Shown piece by piece: positions 1 through 7,805 of a DNA stretch of 64,000 nucleotides (the first letter of the stretch is position 1; each line of letters opens with the position of its first letter). Below the pieces are notes generated by a model that was not told the origin of the DNA, ran no database searches, and saw only the letters and a list, made by a program, of their open reading frames with translations. The DNA is from Variovorax paradoxus (GTDB lineage: Bacteria > Pseudomonadota > Gammaproteobacteria > Burkholderiales > Burkholderiaceae_C). The translations under genes and the position numbers were made by a program. The DNA lies in NCBI RefSeq assembly GCF_030811855.1, contig NZ_JAUSRN010000001.1, positions 496,001-560,000 on the forward strand, in the 5' to 3' direction.

Positions 1-241
1 GCGCATCAAGCTGATGCTGACCTATCCGATGACGACCGGGCGCAACTTCGACGAGATCCTGCGCGTGCTCGACTCGATGCAGCTGACCGCGACGCACAAG
101 GTTGCCACGCCCGTCAACTGGCAAAAGGGCGAGGACGTGATCATCGCGGGCTCGGTGTCGGATGAGGACGCCAAGAAGCTGTTCCCCGCGGGCTGGAAGT
201 CGCCCAAGCCCTACCTGCGCGTGGTGAAGCAGCCCGGCTGA
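1..241 (+). CDS. Peroxiredoxin (1-Cys/Prx6-like), C-terminal fragment
   Basis: The reading frame is open from the left edge and stops at 239-241, leaving about 79 C-terminal residues. The fragment has the features of the Prx6/1-Cys peroxiredoxin C-terminal domain: a stretch IKLMLTYPMTTGRNFDEILR, then a valine-rich end with VNWQKGEDVII and KPYLRVV. Members of this family reduce hydrogen peroxide and organic peroxides in the cytoplasm using a single peroxidatic Cys. That Cys lies in the N-terminal half, outside this window, so activity cannot be judged here. The next gene starts 16 bases downstream on the same strand, so the two may be co-transcribed and share an oxidative or sulfur-stress role (inference). 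Confidence 0.85.
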   Translation, partial: RIKLMLTYPMTTGRNFDEILRVLDSMQLTATHKVATPVNWQKGEDVIIAGSVSDEDAKKLFPAGWKSPKPYLRVVKQPG

Positions 242-257
242 TCGCGAGCGCAGCATC

Positions 258-1298
258 ATGGTCTTCGCGCAGATCGCGACCGGCGGCTGCCAGTCCTACC
301 TCATCGGCTGCGACCAGACCTGTGCCGCCGCACTCATCGATCCGGAGCTGAGCCAGATCGACCACTACATCGCGCTCGCCGCCCGCGACGGCGTACGCAT
401 CCGCTACCTGATCGACACCCACACGCACGCCGACCACTTCTCCGCGACCCGCGAACTCGCGCGCCAGTTGAACGTGCCCGTAGTCATGCACCACGCGAGC
501 CCCGCGCCCTTCGTGGACATGCGCATCGGCGACGGCGAGATGATCGTCGTCGGGCGCCTGCGGGTGCAGGTCACTCATACCCCGGGGCACACCGCCGACT
601 CGATGTGCCTTCAGGTAGAAGACCGCCTGTTCACCGGCGACACGCTGCTAATCGGCGCCACCGGGCGCACCGACCTGCCCAGCGGCGACCCCGAAGCACT
701 CTACGACAGCCTGTTCAACCGCGTGCTGCGAATGGACCCGGCGCTCAAGGTCTGCCCCGCGCACGACTACAAGGGACGCACCTACTCGACGATCGCCGAA
801 GAGATCGCATCCAACCCGCGCCTGCAGGCGCGCGAACGCGAGGCCTTCGTCGAGATGATGCGCAGCCTCAACCTCACGATGCCGACGCACATCACCGAGG
901 CGCTGCGCACGAACATGAGCGGCGGCAAGACCGTGGCGAGCCTGCTCGCCGAAGCGACGGCGGGGGTGCCCTTCATGTCGCTGGCCGAACTCAAGGCGCG
1001 CGTCGAGGCCGCGGAGGACGACCTGATCGTGCTCGACGTGCGCGAGCGCGACGCCTACGAGGCCGGCCACATTCCCGGCGCACGCCTGCTGCCGCGCGGC
1101 CAACTGGAATTGCGCGTCAACCAGGACCTGCCCGATCCCACGCGGCGCATCCTCACCTGCTGCGAGCTTGGCTACATCTCGACGCTGGCGGCTTCGACGC
1201 TGCGCGGCATGGGTTTTCTGCACGCGGTCGCACTGGACGGCGGCATGAAGGCCTGGCGCGAGGCAGGCTATCCGCTGACGGCGGGGCGCGTGGCCTGA
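258..1298 (+). CDS. ETHE1-like metallo-beta-lactamase hydrolase fused to a rhodanese domain
   Basis: The 346-residue protein has an N-terminal metallo-beta-lactamase fold of the persulfide dioxygenase/glyoxalase II type (about residues 1-235) and a C-terminal rhodanese domain (about 240-340). Metal ligands are visible as THTHADH at residues 54-60, His111 in HTPGHT, Asp128 in FTGD and His169 in CPAHD. The rhodanese loop is CCELGYIS from Cys301, so the Arg usual in the CxxGxR loop is absent. ETHE1-type enzymes oxidise glutathione persulfide to sulfite and the fused rhodanese is expected to move sulfane sulfur. It follows a peroxiredoxin by 16 bases, in keeping with thiol or sulfide detoxification. 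A simple thioesterase-type hydrolase is the alternative. Confidence 0.85.
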   Translation: MVFAQIATGGCQSYLIGCDQTCAAALIDPELSQIDHYIALAARDGVRIRYLIDTHTHADHFSATRELARQLNVPVVMHHASPAPFVDMRIGDGEMIVVGRLRVQVTHTPGHTADSMCLQVEDRLFTGDTLLIGATGRTDLPSGDPEALYDSLFNRVLRMDPALKVCPAHDYKGRTYSTIAEEIASNPRLQAREREAFVEMMRSLNLTMPTHITEALRTNMSGGKTVASLLAEATAGVPFMSLAELKARVEAAEDDLIVLDVRERDAYEAGHIPGARLLPRGQLELRVNQDLPDPTRRILTCCELGYISTLAASTLRGMGFLHAVALDGGMKAWREAGYPLTAGRVA

Positions 1299-1304
1299 GC
1301 ACCC

Positions 1305-1319
1305 CGGGCCACTAGCCCG
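1305..1319. terminator. Possible bidirectional terminator hairpin
   Basis: CGGGC (1305-1309) and GCCCG (1315-1319) can form a five-base-pair stem with a five-base loop between two convergent genes. There is no T-run, so it is weak as an intrinsic terminator. Confidence 0.2.
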
Positions 1320-1363
1320 TGCGCGAGATCGCAACGCGCGATCCGCGTCGACGGGTATCGCGG

Positions 1364-2287
1364 CTATGACGAGACATCGAGCCGACGGCGGAAGTCGCCT
1401 GGCGTGCATCCTTCAATGTTGCGAAAGAACTTGGTGAAGTTGGTCGCCTCATCGAAGCCAAGCCGCTGCGCGATCGCGGAAATCGGCATCTCCGTGTGCA
1501 CGAGCAGGCGCTTGGCTTCCAGCGCAAGGCGCGAGGCGATAAAGGCCTTCGCACCGACGCCAGCCACCGCACTGCAGATGCGAGTGAGGGTCTTCTCGGA
1601 ACATCCCATGGCATGTGCGTAGCGCGAAACGTGATGCCACTCATGCACCTTCGCGTCCAAAAGCCGTTTGAAAAGACGAAAGCGCTCCGGCGCGTCGGCC
1701 GATGCTCCGGCGGGCGGCTGTTGCTCGGCGTGAAAGATGTGCAGCCGCATCACGAGCGTTGCCAGTTCACTCTGGAGCAGCCAGTTCAGCAGCGGTTGCC
1801 GGGCTTCGAGCGTGCACTCCTCCTCGAGCCGCGCGAGCGTGTCGGCCAAGAACCGACCCGTCGACCGGTCGAGGCGCAGATGGCCAGGAAGCGCATCGAT
1901 CAGTTCAGGCATCTGAAGGCGTTCCTCGCCTTGCGAAGCCTGCAGCAGTTCGGGTCGGAACAGCAGGAGGGTTGCGTCCCAACGGCTTCCCGGGCCGAAG
2001 CGGTGAATCTGTCCGGGCCGGATAGTCAGCAGCGATCCGGCGCCACACTCGATGTGACTGAAGTCCACCACGGCGCGGCATTTTCCGCGTTTGACGTGCA
2101 CGAACATGTGAAAGTCGTAGCGGTGGTGACGCTGTAGGTGGGCTCGGGGCACCCTTCGTCTTAAGTCCGACATCGAGAAGACCTCGAGATCCAGCGCGCT
2201 CTCGGCCGAGGGCCGATATGGGACCTGCTCGATATCGATGGGTCTCGTTCCGCGCGGCATCGACCCATTGTGTCCGATATTCACCAT
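1364..2287 (-). CDS. AraC-family transcriptional regulator
   Basis: The C-terminal third carries the two helix-turn-helix motifs of AraC/XylS proteins: a first helix pair around MGCSEKTLTRIC and a second in ISAIAQRLGFDEATNFTKFF. The N-terminal part is a cupin-like sensor domain (HHRYDFHMFVHV, then a GSLLTIRPGQIHRF turn typical of AraC ligand domains). I placed the start at 2287 (307 residues); an ATG at 2260 is an equally reasonable choice and the frame is open further upstream to 2479. Neither start has a strong Shine-Dalgarno. It faces a SnoaL-like gene starting at 2406, which it may control. The effector is unknown. Confidence 0.85.
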   Translation of the reverse strand: MVNIGHNGSMPRGTRPIDIEQVPYRPSAESALDLEVFSMSDLRRRVPRAHLQRHHRYDFHMFVHVKRGKCRAVVDFSHIECGAGSLLTIRPGQIHRFGPGSRWDATLLLFRPELLQASQGEERLQMPELIDALPGHLRLDRSTGRFLADTLARLEEECTLEARQPLLNWLLQSELATLVMRLHIFHAEQQPPAGASADAPERFRLFKRLLDAKVHEWHHVSRYAHAMGCSEKTLTRICSAVAGVGAKAFIASRLALEAKRLLVHTEMPISAIAQRLGFDEATNFTKFFRNIEGCTPGDFRRRLDVSS

Positions 2288-2305
2288 TTGGCCACCGACT
2301 TTGAT

Positions 2306-2318
2306 CGTGTCGAACACG
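2306..2318. promoter_or_regulatory. Candidate operator dyad between araC-type gene and SnoaL-like gene
   Basis: CGTGT-CGA-ACACG is a perfect 5+3+5 inverted repeat in the divergent interval. It is flanked by a wider pair of half-sites, TGTCCGA at 2271-2277 and its complement TCGGACA at 2327-2333. The assignment to the neighbouring AraC protein is inference from position only. Confidence 0.3.
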
Positions 2319-2405
2319 CCGGGAACTCGGACAATATGGGAACACGGGTACCGGGCGACCGCCATGCCCCCGGGTCCCATCCTGATAGACAGTCCGAGGC
2401 GACAG

Positions 2406-2822
2406 ATGCACACCACAAACCGACAGTTCATGGCTCGCTTCGTGGAGTTCATCAACACCGCGGACCCGCGGCTCGCCACAGAGTTGGTTTCTCCGGACGC
2501 GGTGTTTCACGTTCCGGGGCGCGCCGAACCCGTGCACGGGCCACAAGGCTACCTGGAGATCATCGGGATGATGCGTGGCGGATTCCCCGACATTCAATGG
2601 ACTCTTGAGGAAACCGTCATCGAAGGTGATGTCATCGCGGCGCGATTCACGATGCGCGGGACGCACCGCGGAGCTTTCTTCGGCGTGCCTCCCACTGGCA
2701 AGACGATTGCCGTGCAAGCGCTGAACATCTATCGACTCTCGACCGGGAAGATCGTCTCCGAAGTGGGGCAACCAGACCTGCTCGGACTGATGCAGCAGAT
2801 CGGCGGGTTGCCGCGTTCCTGA
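2406..2822 (+). CDS. SnoaL-like / NTF2-fold protein
   Basis: The 138-residue protein fits the SnoaL-like polyketide cyclase/ester-cyclase family with the NTF2 cone fold. It has an N-terminal helix with ARFVEFINT, a central VHGPQGYLEIIGMM segment, a strand FPDIQWTLEE, and the family-typical segment MRGTHRGAFFGVPPTGK followed by a C-terminal strand ending in QPDLLGLMQQIG. This last pattern is common in SnoaL proteins that act as small-molecule isomerases, cyclases or hydrolases, but the substrate cannot be read. The ATG at 2406 was chosen because GAGG lies just upstream, although the frame is open from 2238. It diverges from the AraC-type gene and is probably its target. Confidence 0.75.
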   Translation: MHTTNRQFMARFVEFINTADPRLATELVSPDAVFHVPGRAEPVHGPQGYLEIIGMMRGGFPDIQWTLEETVIEGDVIAARFTMRGTHRGAFFGVPPTGKTIAVQALNIYRLSTGKIVSEVGQPDLLGLMQQIGGLPRS

Positions 2823-2823
2823 G

Positions 2824-3136
2824 GCCCTGTACGTGCCGTTTGCATCGGGCTCCAGCCCAGGCAGCAGCGCGCCGTCGTCGCTCTACAAGTTCGATGGCAC
2901 GAACTGGACGCGACACGGAGCTGTTCGTCCACACGTCGATCACGACCTCGCCGACCCGTCGCACCGGCATGCCATGGCATGGAACAACCCGTCCTTCGTC
3001 GTCGGACAGGGGCGCGAACTGGGTCCGCATCGACGGCGACGCGCATCGTTACGGCGGTGTATCGCGCATCGGCGCCGACACCAGCATCTACGGCCGGGTG
3101 TTCATGCCGGGCCGAGGGCTTGACTACAACTACTGA
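2824..3136 (+). pseudogene. Frameshifted remnant of a GH74/BNR-type beta-propeller protein C-terminus
   Basis: No intact gene spans this stretch, but protein-like segments survive in two different frames. Frame one reads ALYVPFASGSS and SLYKFDGTNWT up to about 2910. After a shift, the segment from 3011 to the stop at 3136 contains GANWVRIDGDAHRYGG and SIYGRVFMPGRG. That ordering (NW.RI, then H.YG, then YGRV followed by a Gly-rich turn) resembles the C-terminal blade of GH74 xyloglucanase-like and BNR-repeat glycosidases, where RINDD.HQYG and YGRVY..T.GRG are typical. I infer a gene that lost most of its length and its frame. It lies directly before another secreted-protein gene. The family match is from memory of the motif and is moderate only. 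Confidence 0.45.
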
Positions 3137-3187
3137 GTCTTGCCGCGACAACATTGCCAAAAGAAAATTTTATCTAAGAAGAAACGA

Positions 3188-4486
3188 ATGCCGCCAGTAC
3201 TGAACACCATGTCCCATGTCCGTCGCGTCGCGATCGCCTTCCTGAGTGCAGGCGTCGCCGCCTGCGGCGGCGGAGGGGGCGGCTCGTCGCCGACGACCGC
3301 CGCTGGGACATCCGCACTTGCCTTTGCACCCGTACCTGCACCTGCACCTGCACCTGCACCTGCACCCGTACCTGCACCCGCGTCCGCACCCCCACCTGCG
3401 TCCGCACCTGCGCCCGCACCTTCGATCACTACAGCCCTCGGCAAACCCGGCCGGCTCCTCGTGGGCCTCGGCGCGGCCAGTACTTTCGAGGACATGAACG
3501 CCCAGCAGATCGCTCCGGACATCATCGATACCTATCTCGTGGCGGTCACGGGTTTCAACTCTGGCGGCGGTAACGCATGGCCTCAATGGCTATACGGCGC
3601 TCCGGACGGTGGCGTCGTGACAAAATTTTCCAACGACGTCGCGGCCATGGGCGCCGTACCGATGTTCACTCTGTTCCAGATGCCTTCCCTGCGGGGTGGC
3701 GACGTCACCGTCATCAACGACGCGCCGTTCATGGCCGCCTACTGGGCGCAAGTCAAGTTGATGTACCAGAAGATCGGCGAGACCGGCCGCCCCACCCTGG
3801 TCAACCTCGAGCCTGACTTCTGGGGCTTCGCAGAGGGCAGTGCACCCGGCGGCGACCCGGCGAAGTTGCCGGCGCGCGTGAGCACGGTGCCGGAATGCGC
3901 CAGCCAACCGAATACGGCCGTCGGCGTCGTCGGTTGCCTGTTGACGCTCGGACGGACGTACGCGCCCAAGGCGAGGATGGGCTTCCCCCCGTCGTTGTGG
4001 GCGGGGGATGCAAACGCCACCGGCAGCTTCATGGCAAAACTCGGTGCAGACAAGGCCGACTTCATCGTGGCGCAGACGAGCGATCGCGATGCAGGTTGCT
4101 TTGAAGACCCGATGCCCGTGAAAGAGTGTGCGAATCGCGGCCCCGGCCCGTTCTACCTGGACGAGAACAACATCACCACACCGAATTTCAACCAGAGCCT
4201 GGACCAGTGGAGCACGGTGCGACGCCACCTGGGCGGCCTGCCGATCCTCTTCTGGCAGACCCCCATGGGCGTGCCCTCGACGACCCCCGGCGGAACTCCA
4301 AAGCACTATCGGGACAACCACGTCCAGTACATGCTGACGCATCCAACGCAGTACACGGGCAACGGCACATTCGCGATCGTCTTCAGTCCCGGGGACGCCA
4401 CGTCGGCGGACATCACGACCGATGGCGGTCAGTTCGCGCGCCTGTCCCGCGCCTACCTGGCGAACCCGGCTCCGTTTCCCCCCTGA
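3188..4486 (+). CDS. Secreted lipoprotein, glycoside-hydrolase-like, with Pro-Ala linker
   Basis: The N-terminus has a basic segment, a hydrophobic stretch and the lipobox GVAAC followed by a Gly run, so the protein is probably an outer-membrane lipoprotein. A Pro/Ala-rich linker encoded by a hexamer repeat follows, then a globular domain of about 340 residues with aromatic and acidic patches (LVNLEPDFWGFAEG, FIVAQTSDRDAGC, LPILFWQTPMGVP) that suggests a TIM-barrel glycoside-hydrolase-like fold. I do not recognise the exact family and no catalytic pair can be assigned with certainty. The start at 3188 follows a purine-rich AAGAAG; an ATG at 3209 would give a more standard signal peptide. A decayed beta-propeller gene lies immediately upstream. 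Confidence 0.65.
   Translation: MPPVLNTMSHVRRVAIAFLSAGVAACGGGGGGSSPTTAAGTSALAFAPVPAPAPAPAPAPVPAPASAPPPASAPAPAPSITTALGKPGRLLVGLGAASTFEDMNAQQIAPDIIDTYLVAVTGFNSGGGNAWPQWLYGAPDGGVVTKFSNDVAAMGAVPMFTLFQMPSLRGGDVTVINDAPFMAAYWAQVKLMYQKIGETGRPTLVNLEPDFWGFAEGSAPGGDPAKLPARVSTVPECASQPNTAVGVVGCLLTLGRTYAPKARMGFPPSLWAGDANATGSFMAKLGADKADFIVAQTSDRDAGCFEDPMPVKECANRGPGPFYLDENNITTPNFNQSLDQWSTVRRHLGGLPILFWQTPMGVPSTTPGGTPKHYRDNHVQYMLTHPTQYTGNGTFAIVFSPGDATSADITTDGGQFARLSRAYLANPAPFPP
3327..3420 (+). repeat. In-frame hexanucleotide repeat coding for a Pro-Ala linker
   Basis: Perfect and near-perfect copies of GCACCT (Ala-Pro) run through the linker of the lipoprotein gene, interrupted by variants such as GCACCCGTACCT and GCGTCC. 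Because the unit is six bases, slippage would change linker length without changing the reading frame. Confidence 0.8.
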
Positions 4487-4924
4487 GCTCAACGGCAGAA
4501 CAAGGAACCGCGATTCTGAGCCGGTCGTCACGCCACTCGCTTCGTGATGGTGCGTACGGGGGCCGGCTCGAACTGTGGTTCACTCAAGCTTGCCGAGCCG
4601 CGGCCAATAGCAGAAGCAATGTTCCGCCGCTGTGGTGACCCTGCAGGATGGAGCGGCAAATGAAGGCTTTCTCAACCTCAAGATTGGACCGCGGCTGGAG
4701 TGCTCAATTTTGAAAAGGCGCCAACAGGGCCTATCACCCGTTCTGGTGCGTGGTGCCCCAGCACTGGCATCCGCCGAAGGTCGCCCTGCGACTCAGTTGA
4801 GCGTTTAAAGCCGAAGTAGCCGCCTCGCGGGATCCTGAGCCGACCTTCGAGTGCCCCGAAGCAGACGCAAACCAAGAGGGCCGCGTTCAACATCAATTGG
4901 CGATAGGGCATGCCGTCAACGCCC
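4487..4924. other. Gene-free interval
   Basis: This 438-base stretch holds no convincing coding sequence. Base composition is visibly lower in GC than in the neighbouring genes. A 77-codon minus-strand frame at 4678-4911 lacks a ribosome binding site and a recognisable domain, so I did not call it. I see no clear terminator, tRNA or inverted repeat. Confidence 0.6.
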
Positions 4925-5320
4925 TCACTCCGCGCAGTTCAGCATCCACTGAACACCAAAACGATCAGTCAACTTGCCGTAGTAGTCTCCCCAAGGCTGA
5001 ATGCCCAAGGGCGTCGTGACTGTCCCGCCAGCGGCCAGCTCTCGGAAGAGCCGGTTCGTGGAATCGCGATCGTCCATGGCCAGCAAATGCGCGGAGCCTC
5101 GCATCGGCTCGGCGTCCTCGTTGTCCGAAGCATGGAAGAGCAGGCCTGGTCCCTCGAACTTGGCGTGCATGACCTTGCCACGCATAGTTTCGTTCGTGAC
5201 GGGCATCCCATCGACTCCGTAGCGCAGCACCTCGACGACGCGGCCTAGACCGCATCTCGTATAGAAAGCCAAGGCCTGATCACAGGTCGTGGTGAAGAAC
5301 AGATAGTTCGAGAGTTGCAT
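4925..5320 (-). CDS. VOC-fold (PhnB/glyoxalase-like) protein
   Basis: The 131-residue protein belongs to the PhnB-like branch of the vicinal-oxygen-chelate superfamily. It has the first beta-alpha unit YLFFTTTCDQALAFYTRCGL, a middle KVMHAKFEGPGLLFHASD segment and the second unit ending in GDYYGKLTDRFGVQWML, which closely follows the PhnB pattern WG..YG...D.FG..W. Members bind small molecules or metals; some are bleomycin-binding or extradiol-like, but PhnB-like proteins mostly have no proven reaction. It lies 76 bases downstream of a tautomerase gene on the same strand and both probably form one transcript facing a TetR gene. Confidence 0.8.
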   Translation of the reverse strand: MQLSNYLFFTTTCDQALAFYTRCGLGRVVEVLRYGVDGMPVTNETMRGKVMHAKFEGPGLLFHASDNEDAEPMRGSAHLLAMDDRDSTNRLFRELAAGGTVTTPLGIQPWGDYYGKLTDRFGVQWMLNCAE

Positions 5321-5396
5321 GGAGTTGTACCGAGGTGACGCGGGGCTGTGACGCGGTCGGCCTCACGCCGCGGAATCGCTTTGCAGCCCCTTGCCG

Positions 5397-5813
5397 TCAG
5401 GCAGCAGCGGCCCCTTCGCCGAGCTGCGCATTGGTGAGCGCCGTTCCAGCAATGCCCCAGGCCCCGTCCACCGCATGGATCACATTGACCCAGATGCGCT
5501 CCTTCGGATGCTGCGCGCCAGACAGCTCATGAATGATGCTCGTGGCTTCTTCGATGTAGCCGACTTGAACCTCCCGGCTGGCAAACGCGAAGGATGGGAC
5601 CTTCCATTCGACGAAAGCCACCGAAGCCTCCTTTGATCCGGAGTACGTGTGCTCCTTCGGCAAGACATGGATCGAGCCAACGATGTTGGGCGCCATTGCC
5701 TTGTTTTCCGCCAGGCCGTGCCATTTGAGCATGGCGTCGGACAGGCGGCTGAAGGCCACCTTTTCTTGGCCTTTGGGAAGAACGCCCTCGGTGAGGGTGA
5801 GCGTAAGCGGCAT
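5397..5813 (-). CDS. Tautomerase/MIF superfamily protein
   Basis: The 138-residue protein starts MPLTLTLTEGVL, so removal of Met would expose an N-terminal Pro, the catalytic base of the tautomerase superfamily. Two beta-alpha-beta units are visible (one with a KGQEKVAFSRLSDAML helix, one with EEATSIIHELSG), giving the double 4-OT-like subunit length. The conserved part around PKERIWVNV fits the second half of cis-CaaD/MIF-like proteins. The substrate cannot be read. It is the first gene of a probable two-gene transcript with the VOC protein, running away from the TetR-type regulator at 5941, with which it shares a dyad-rich promoter interval. Confidence 0.8.
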   Translation of the reverse strand: MPLTLTLTEGVLPKGQEKVAFSRLSDAMLKWHGLAENKAMAPNIVGSIHVLPKEHTYSGSKEASVAFVEWKVPSFAFASREVQVGYIEEATSIIHELSGAQHPKERIWVNVIHAVDGAWGIAGTALTNAQLGEGAAAA

Positions 5814-5876
5814 GGATACTCCAAGTAGGAAAAACGGCGTCGACTCACACGCTGCGATCTGCAGGGCATTTCAAGT

Positions 5877-5911
5877 AACGACCGTTATTTAGATAATACA
5901 TAACGATCGTG
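5877..5911. promoter_or_regulatory. Twin palindromic TetR-type operator
   Basis: ACGACCGTTAT at 5878-5888 and ATAACGATCGT at 5900-5910 are inverted copies matching at 10 of 11 positions. Each half is itself a near-palindrome of the form AACGNNCGTT. The pair lies between a divergent tautomerase gene and a TetR gene, where an autoregulated TetR operator is expected. Confidence 0.65.
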
Positions 5912-5940
5912 TTTTGAACAACTACAATCGTCAGCTTCAC

Positions 5941-6555
5941 ATGTCGAAGGAACCCCTCGTGTCAAGGTCCGAACAGAAGGTGCAGACGCGGCAACGCATC
6001 CTGGAGGGCGCAGGTCGCGGGTTTCGCAAGGCTGGATTCGGCGGGATCGGGGTGGACGGCTTGGCAAAGGAGGCAGGCGTGACGTCGGGCGCGTTCTACG
6101 TTCATTTCGACTCAAAGGCCCATGCATTCCGTGAATCGATCGCACAAGGCATGGCTGAACTGAGAGGCGGCGTGCAGTACTACCAAGCAGAGCATGGGCG
6201 CGCTTGGTGGCCAGAGTTCGTGCGCTTCTATCTGGGCCCCAAGCGCAGGTGTGACTTGTCGGAGAGTTGCACTCTGCAGACCATGCCCACAGAAGTGGCG
6301 CGATCGGACGAAGCCTCGCGTACAACGTTTGAAAATGCTTTGCGCGATGTTGCACAGGCGATCGTCGATGGGCCCATCTCACCAGGGGCACCGCCGGACA
6401 TTGAGACTGCTTGCGCCGCCCTCTCTTCGCTGATCGGGGCTGTCACGCTGGCGCGTGCCGTTGGGAGTGAAGCCTTCGCGGAACAAATTGCTGGAGCGGC
6501 AGAACACGCATTGCTGGGTGCGCGGAGTGGGAAGAGATCGCTCAAAACCATCTGA
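5941..6555 (+). CDS. TetR-family transcriptional regulator
   Basis: The N-terminus has the TetR DNA-binding signature: RQRILEGAGRGFRKAGFGGIG, then the recognition helix VTSGAFYVHFDSKAHAF, where FY.HF.SK is the family hallmark. The rest (about residues 60-204) is the helical ligand-binding domain, similar in style to the AcrR subgroup with a Cys in the LSESCTLQTM turn. I chose the ATG at 5941 (204 residues); a TTG at 5914 is possible and neither has a strong ribosome binding site. It diverges from the tautomerase-VOC pair, and the palindromes at 5877-5911 are its likely binding site. The ligand is unknown; an electrophilic or aldehyde stress signal would fit the neighbours (inference). Confidence 0.85.
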   Translation: MSKEPLVSRSEQKVQTRQRILEGAGRGFRKAGFGGIGVDGLAKEAGVTSGAFYVHFDSKAHAFRESIAQGMAELRGGVQYYQAEHGRAWWPEFVRFYLGPKRRCDLSESCTLQTMPTEVARSDEASRTTFENALRDVAQAIVDGPISPGAPPDIETACAALSSLIGAVTLARAVGSEAFAEQIAGAAEHALLGARSGKRSLKTI

Positions 6556-6994
6556 GTGAGATCTATAAGGAAAGTCTGCTTACGGGCGAATTGGGCGGCG
6601 GCATCAAACGTCGGCTCCTGCCGATTGTTGCTGAGCGGCGCCGCGATCAAGCATGCCCGCTGTCGCGTCTTCGCCAAGTGAGCAGATGCCGAGCGGTGCA
6701 CTGCTTTCCTCGACTGCGGAACCCGGAAACAATTGATCATCCTCGCGATCGACAAGGGCCGTAAAGGAACTCGGCTGGTCAGCAACACCGTAGACGCAAC
6801 CCATACGCATGTTCTGGCAGAGACCCAGAAAAACAGAGCCCAAACACGACTCCCAACTCTCATAAGCGGACCTTCGGCGCTCACGTCTCCCGATCGTCCG
6901 CCAGCATCGACGAAATCATCTTGAACAGTTCGCCTCCGGCAGCCCGGACAACAACTGTGCGTCGCGTCACCCGCACCGGCAGCGGCGCCCCTCG
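6556..6994. other. Gene-free interval, possibly a dispersed non-coding repeat
   Basis: The 439-base interval has no supportable gene; short frames on both strands lack ribosome binding sites and domains. The stretch from about 6600 to 6740 (around GTCGGCTCCTGCCGATTGTTG and CTGCGGAACCCGGAAACAA) reads like a sequence I associate with repeated intergenic segments in related betaproteobacteria. This is recollection, not a search result. Confidence 0.3.
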
Positions 6995-7648
6995 TCAGTC
7001 CCCCGCCAAAGGGGCCGCGTTGACCGCCAGTTGCGCGGTAAACGCCCGCTGGTAGGCCGGCCGCGCTTCGCCGCGAGCGACATAGGCAGCCAAGCTGGCA
7101 AACTCGTTCAGCAGGCCGGATGATCGGAGCCGCAGCAGCACCGACACCATCAGCAGGTCGCCAGCACTGAAGTCGCCGTCCAGCCAATCGCCATTGCCCA
7201 GGCGGGCGGCCAGTTGGTTCAGTCGGACGCGCACCCGGTCCTCGACGAGGGGCAGGCGCTCGGCTTTCCAAGGCCTGTCGCCTTCCGCCAGCTTGACGGT
7301 GACGAGTTCGAGAATGGGAAGCTCGACCGTATTGAGCGCCGCGAACATCCACGTGATGGCGCGCGCCCGTGCGTTGGGATCGGTGGGCAACAGGCCCGGG
7401 TGGCGCTCGGCGATGTGGAGCACGATAGAGCCGGTCTCGAACAGCGTGAGGTCGCCTTCCTCGTAAGTGGGGATTTGCCCGAAGGGATGCAGTGCCAGAT
7501 GCGCGGCCTCTTTCATTGCGCGGAACGACACCAGGCGCACCTCGTAGGGCAGGCCGGCCTCCTCCAGTGCCCAGCGCACGCGCGTGTCGCGCGCCAGACC
7601 CTTGCCCCCGTCGGGCGACCGTTCAAAGGCGGTGATGGTGATGGTCAT
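6995..7648 (-). CDS. Glutathione S-transferase family protein
   Basis: The 217-residue protein has the two-domain GST layout. The N-terminal thioredoxin-like part carries VRWALEEAGLPYEVRLV, then the cis-Pro segment GQIPTYEEGDLTLFETGSIV, where GQ(I/V)P and the E(T/S)GSI turn bind the gamma-glutamyl moiety. The C-terminal helical domain ends with a FSAGDLLMVSVLLR segment carrying the structural Asp of the capping box. The start was set at 7648 because AAAGGAC lies eight bases upstream, although the frame is open to 7726. Glutathione conjugation or reduction of an electrophile is expected; the substrate is not readable. It diverges from a SnoaL-like gene at 7806. Confidence 0.88.
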   Translation of the reverse strand: MTITITAFERSPDGGKGLARDTRVRWALEEAGLPYEVRLVSFRAMKEAAHLALHPFGQIPTYEEGDLTLFETGSIVLHIAERHPGLLPTDPNARARAITWMFAALNTVELPILELVTVKLAEGDRPWKAERLPLVEDRVRVRLNQLAARLGNGDWLDGDFSAGDLLMVSVLLRLRSSGLLNEFASLAAYVARGEARPAYQRAFTAQLAVNAAPLAGD

Positions 7649-7805
7649 CGTGGTGTCCTTTCGAAGTGCGGCAAGCGTATGGCGCGGTTGCAAGCGGCAG
7701 GTATGGGCCGCAGGTTCGGCCTGCAATCTGTACGACCAAATCCAAGCGGCCCGCGAGATGTAGTACTAAGATATTCGCCCCTATACACAGCCCAGGAGCT
7801 TAGCC

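Noticed and set aside
4678..4911. 77-codon minus-strand frame in the interval after the lipoprotein gene
   Set aside because: No ribosome binding site and no recognised domain; the sequence could be an old mobile-element scrap, but nothing supports it directly.
6228..7352. Long minus-strand frame across the TetR gene and the gene-free interval
   Set aside because: It overlaps the well-supported TetR and GST genes and shows no domain or ribosome binding site.
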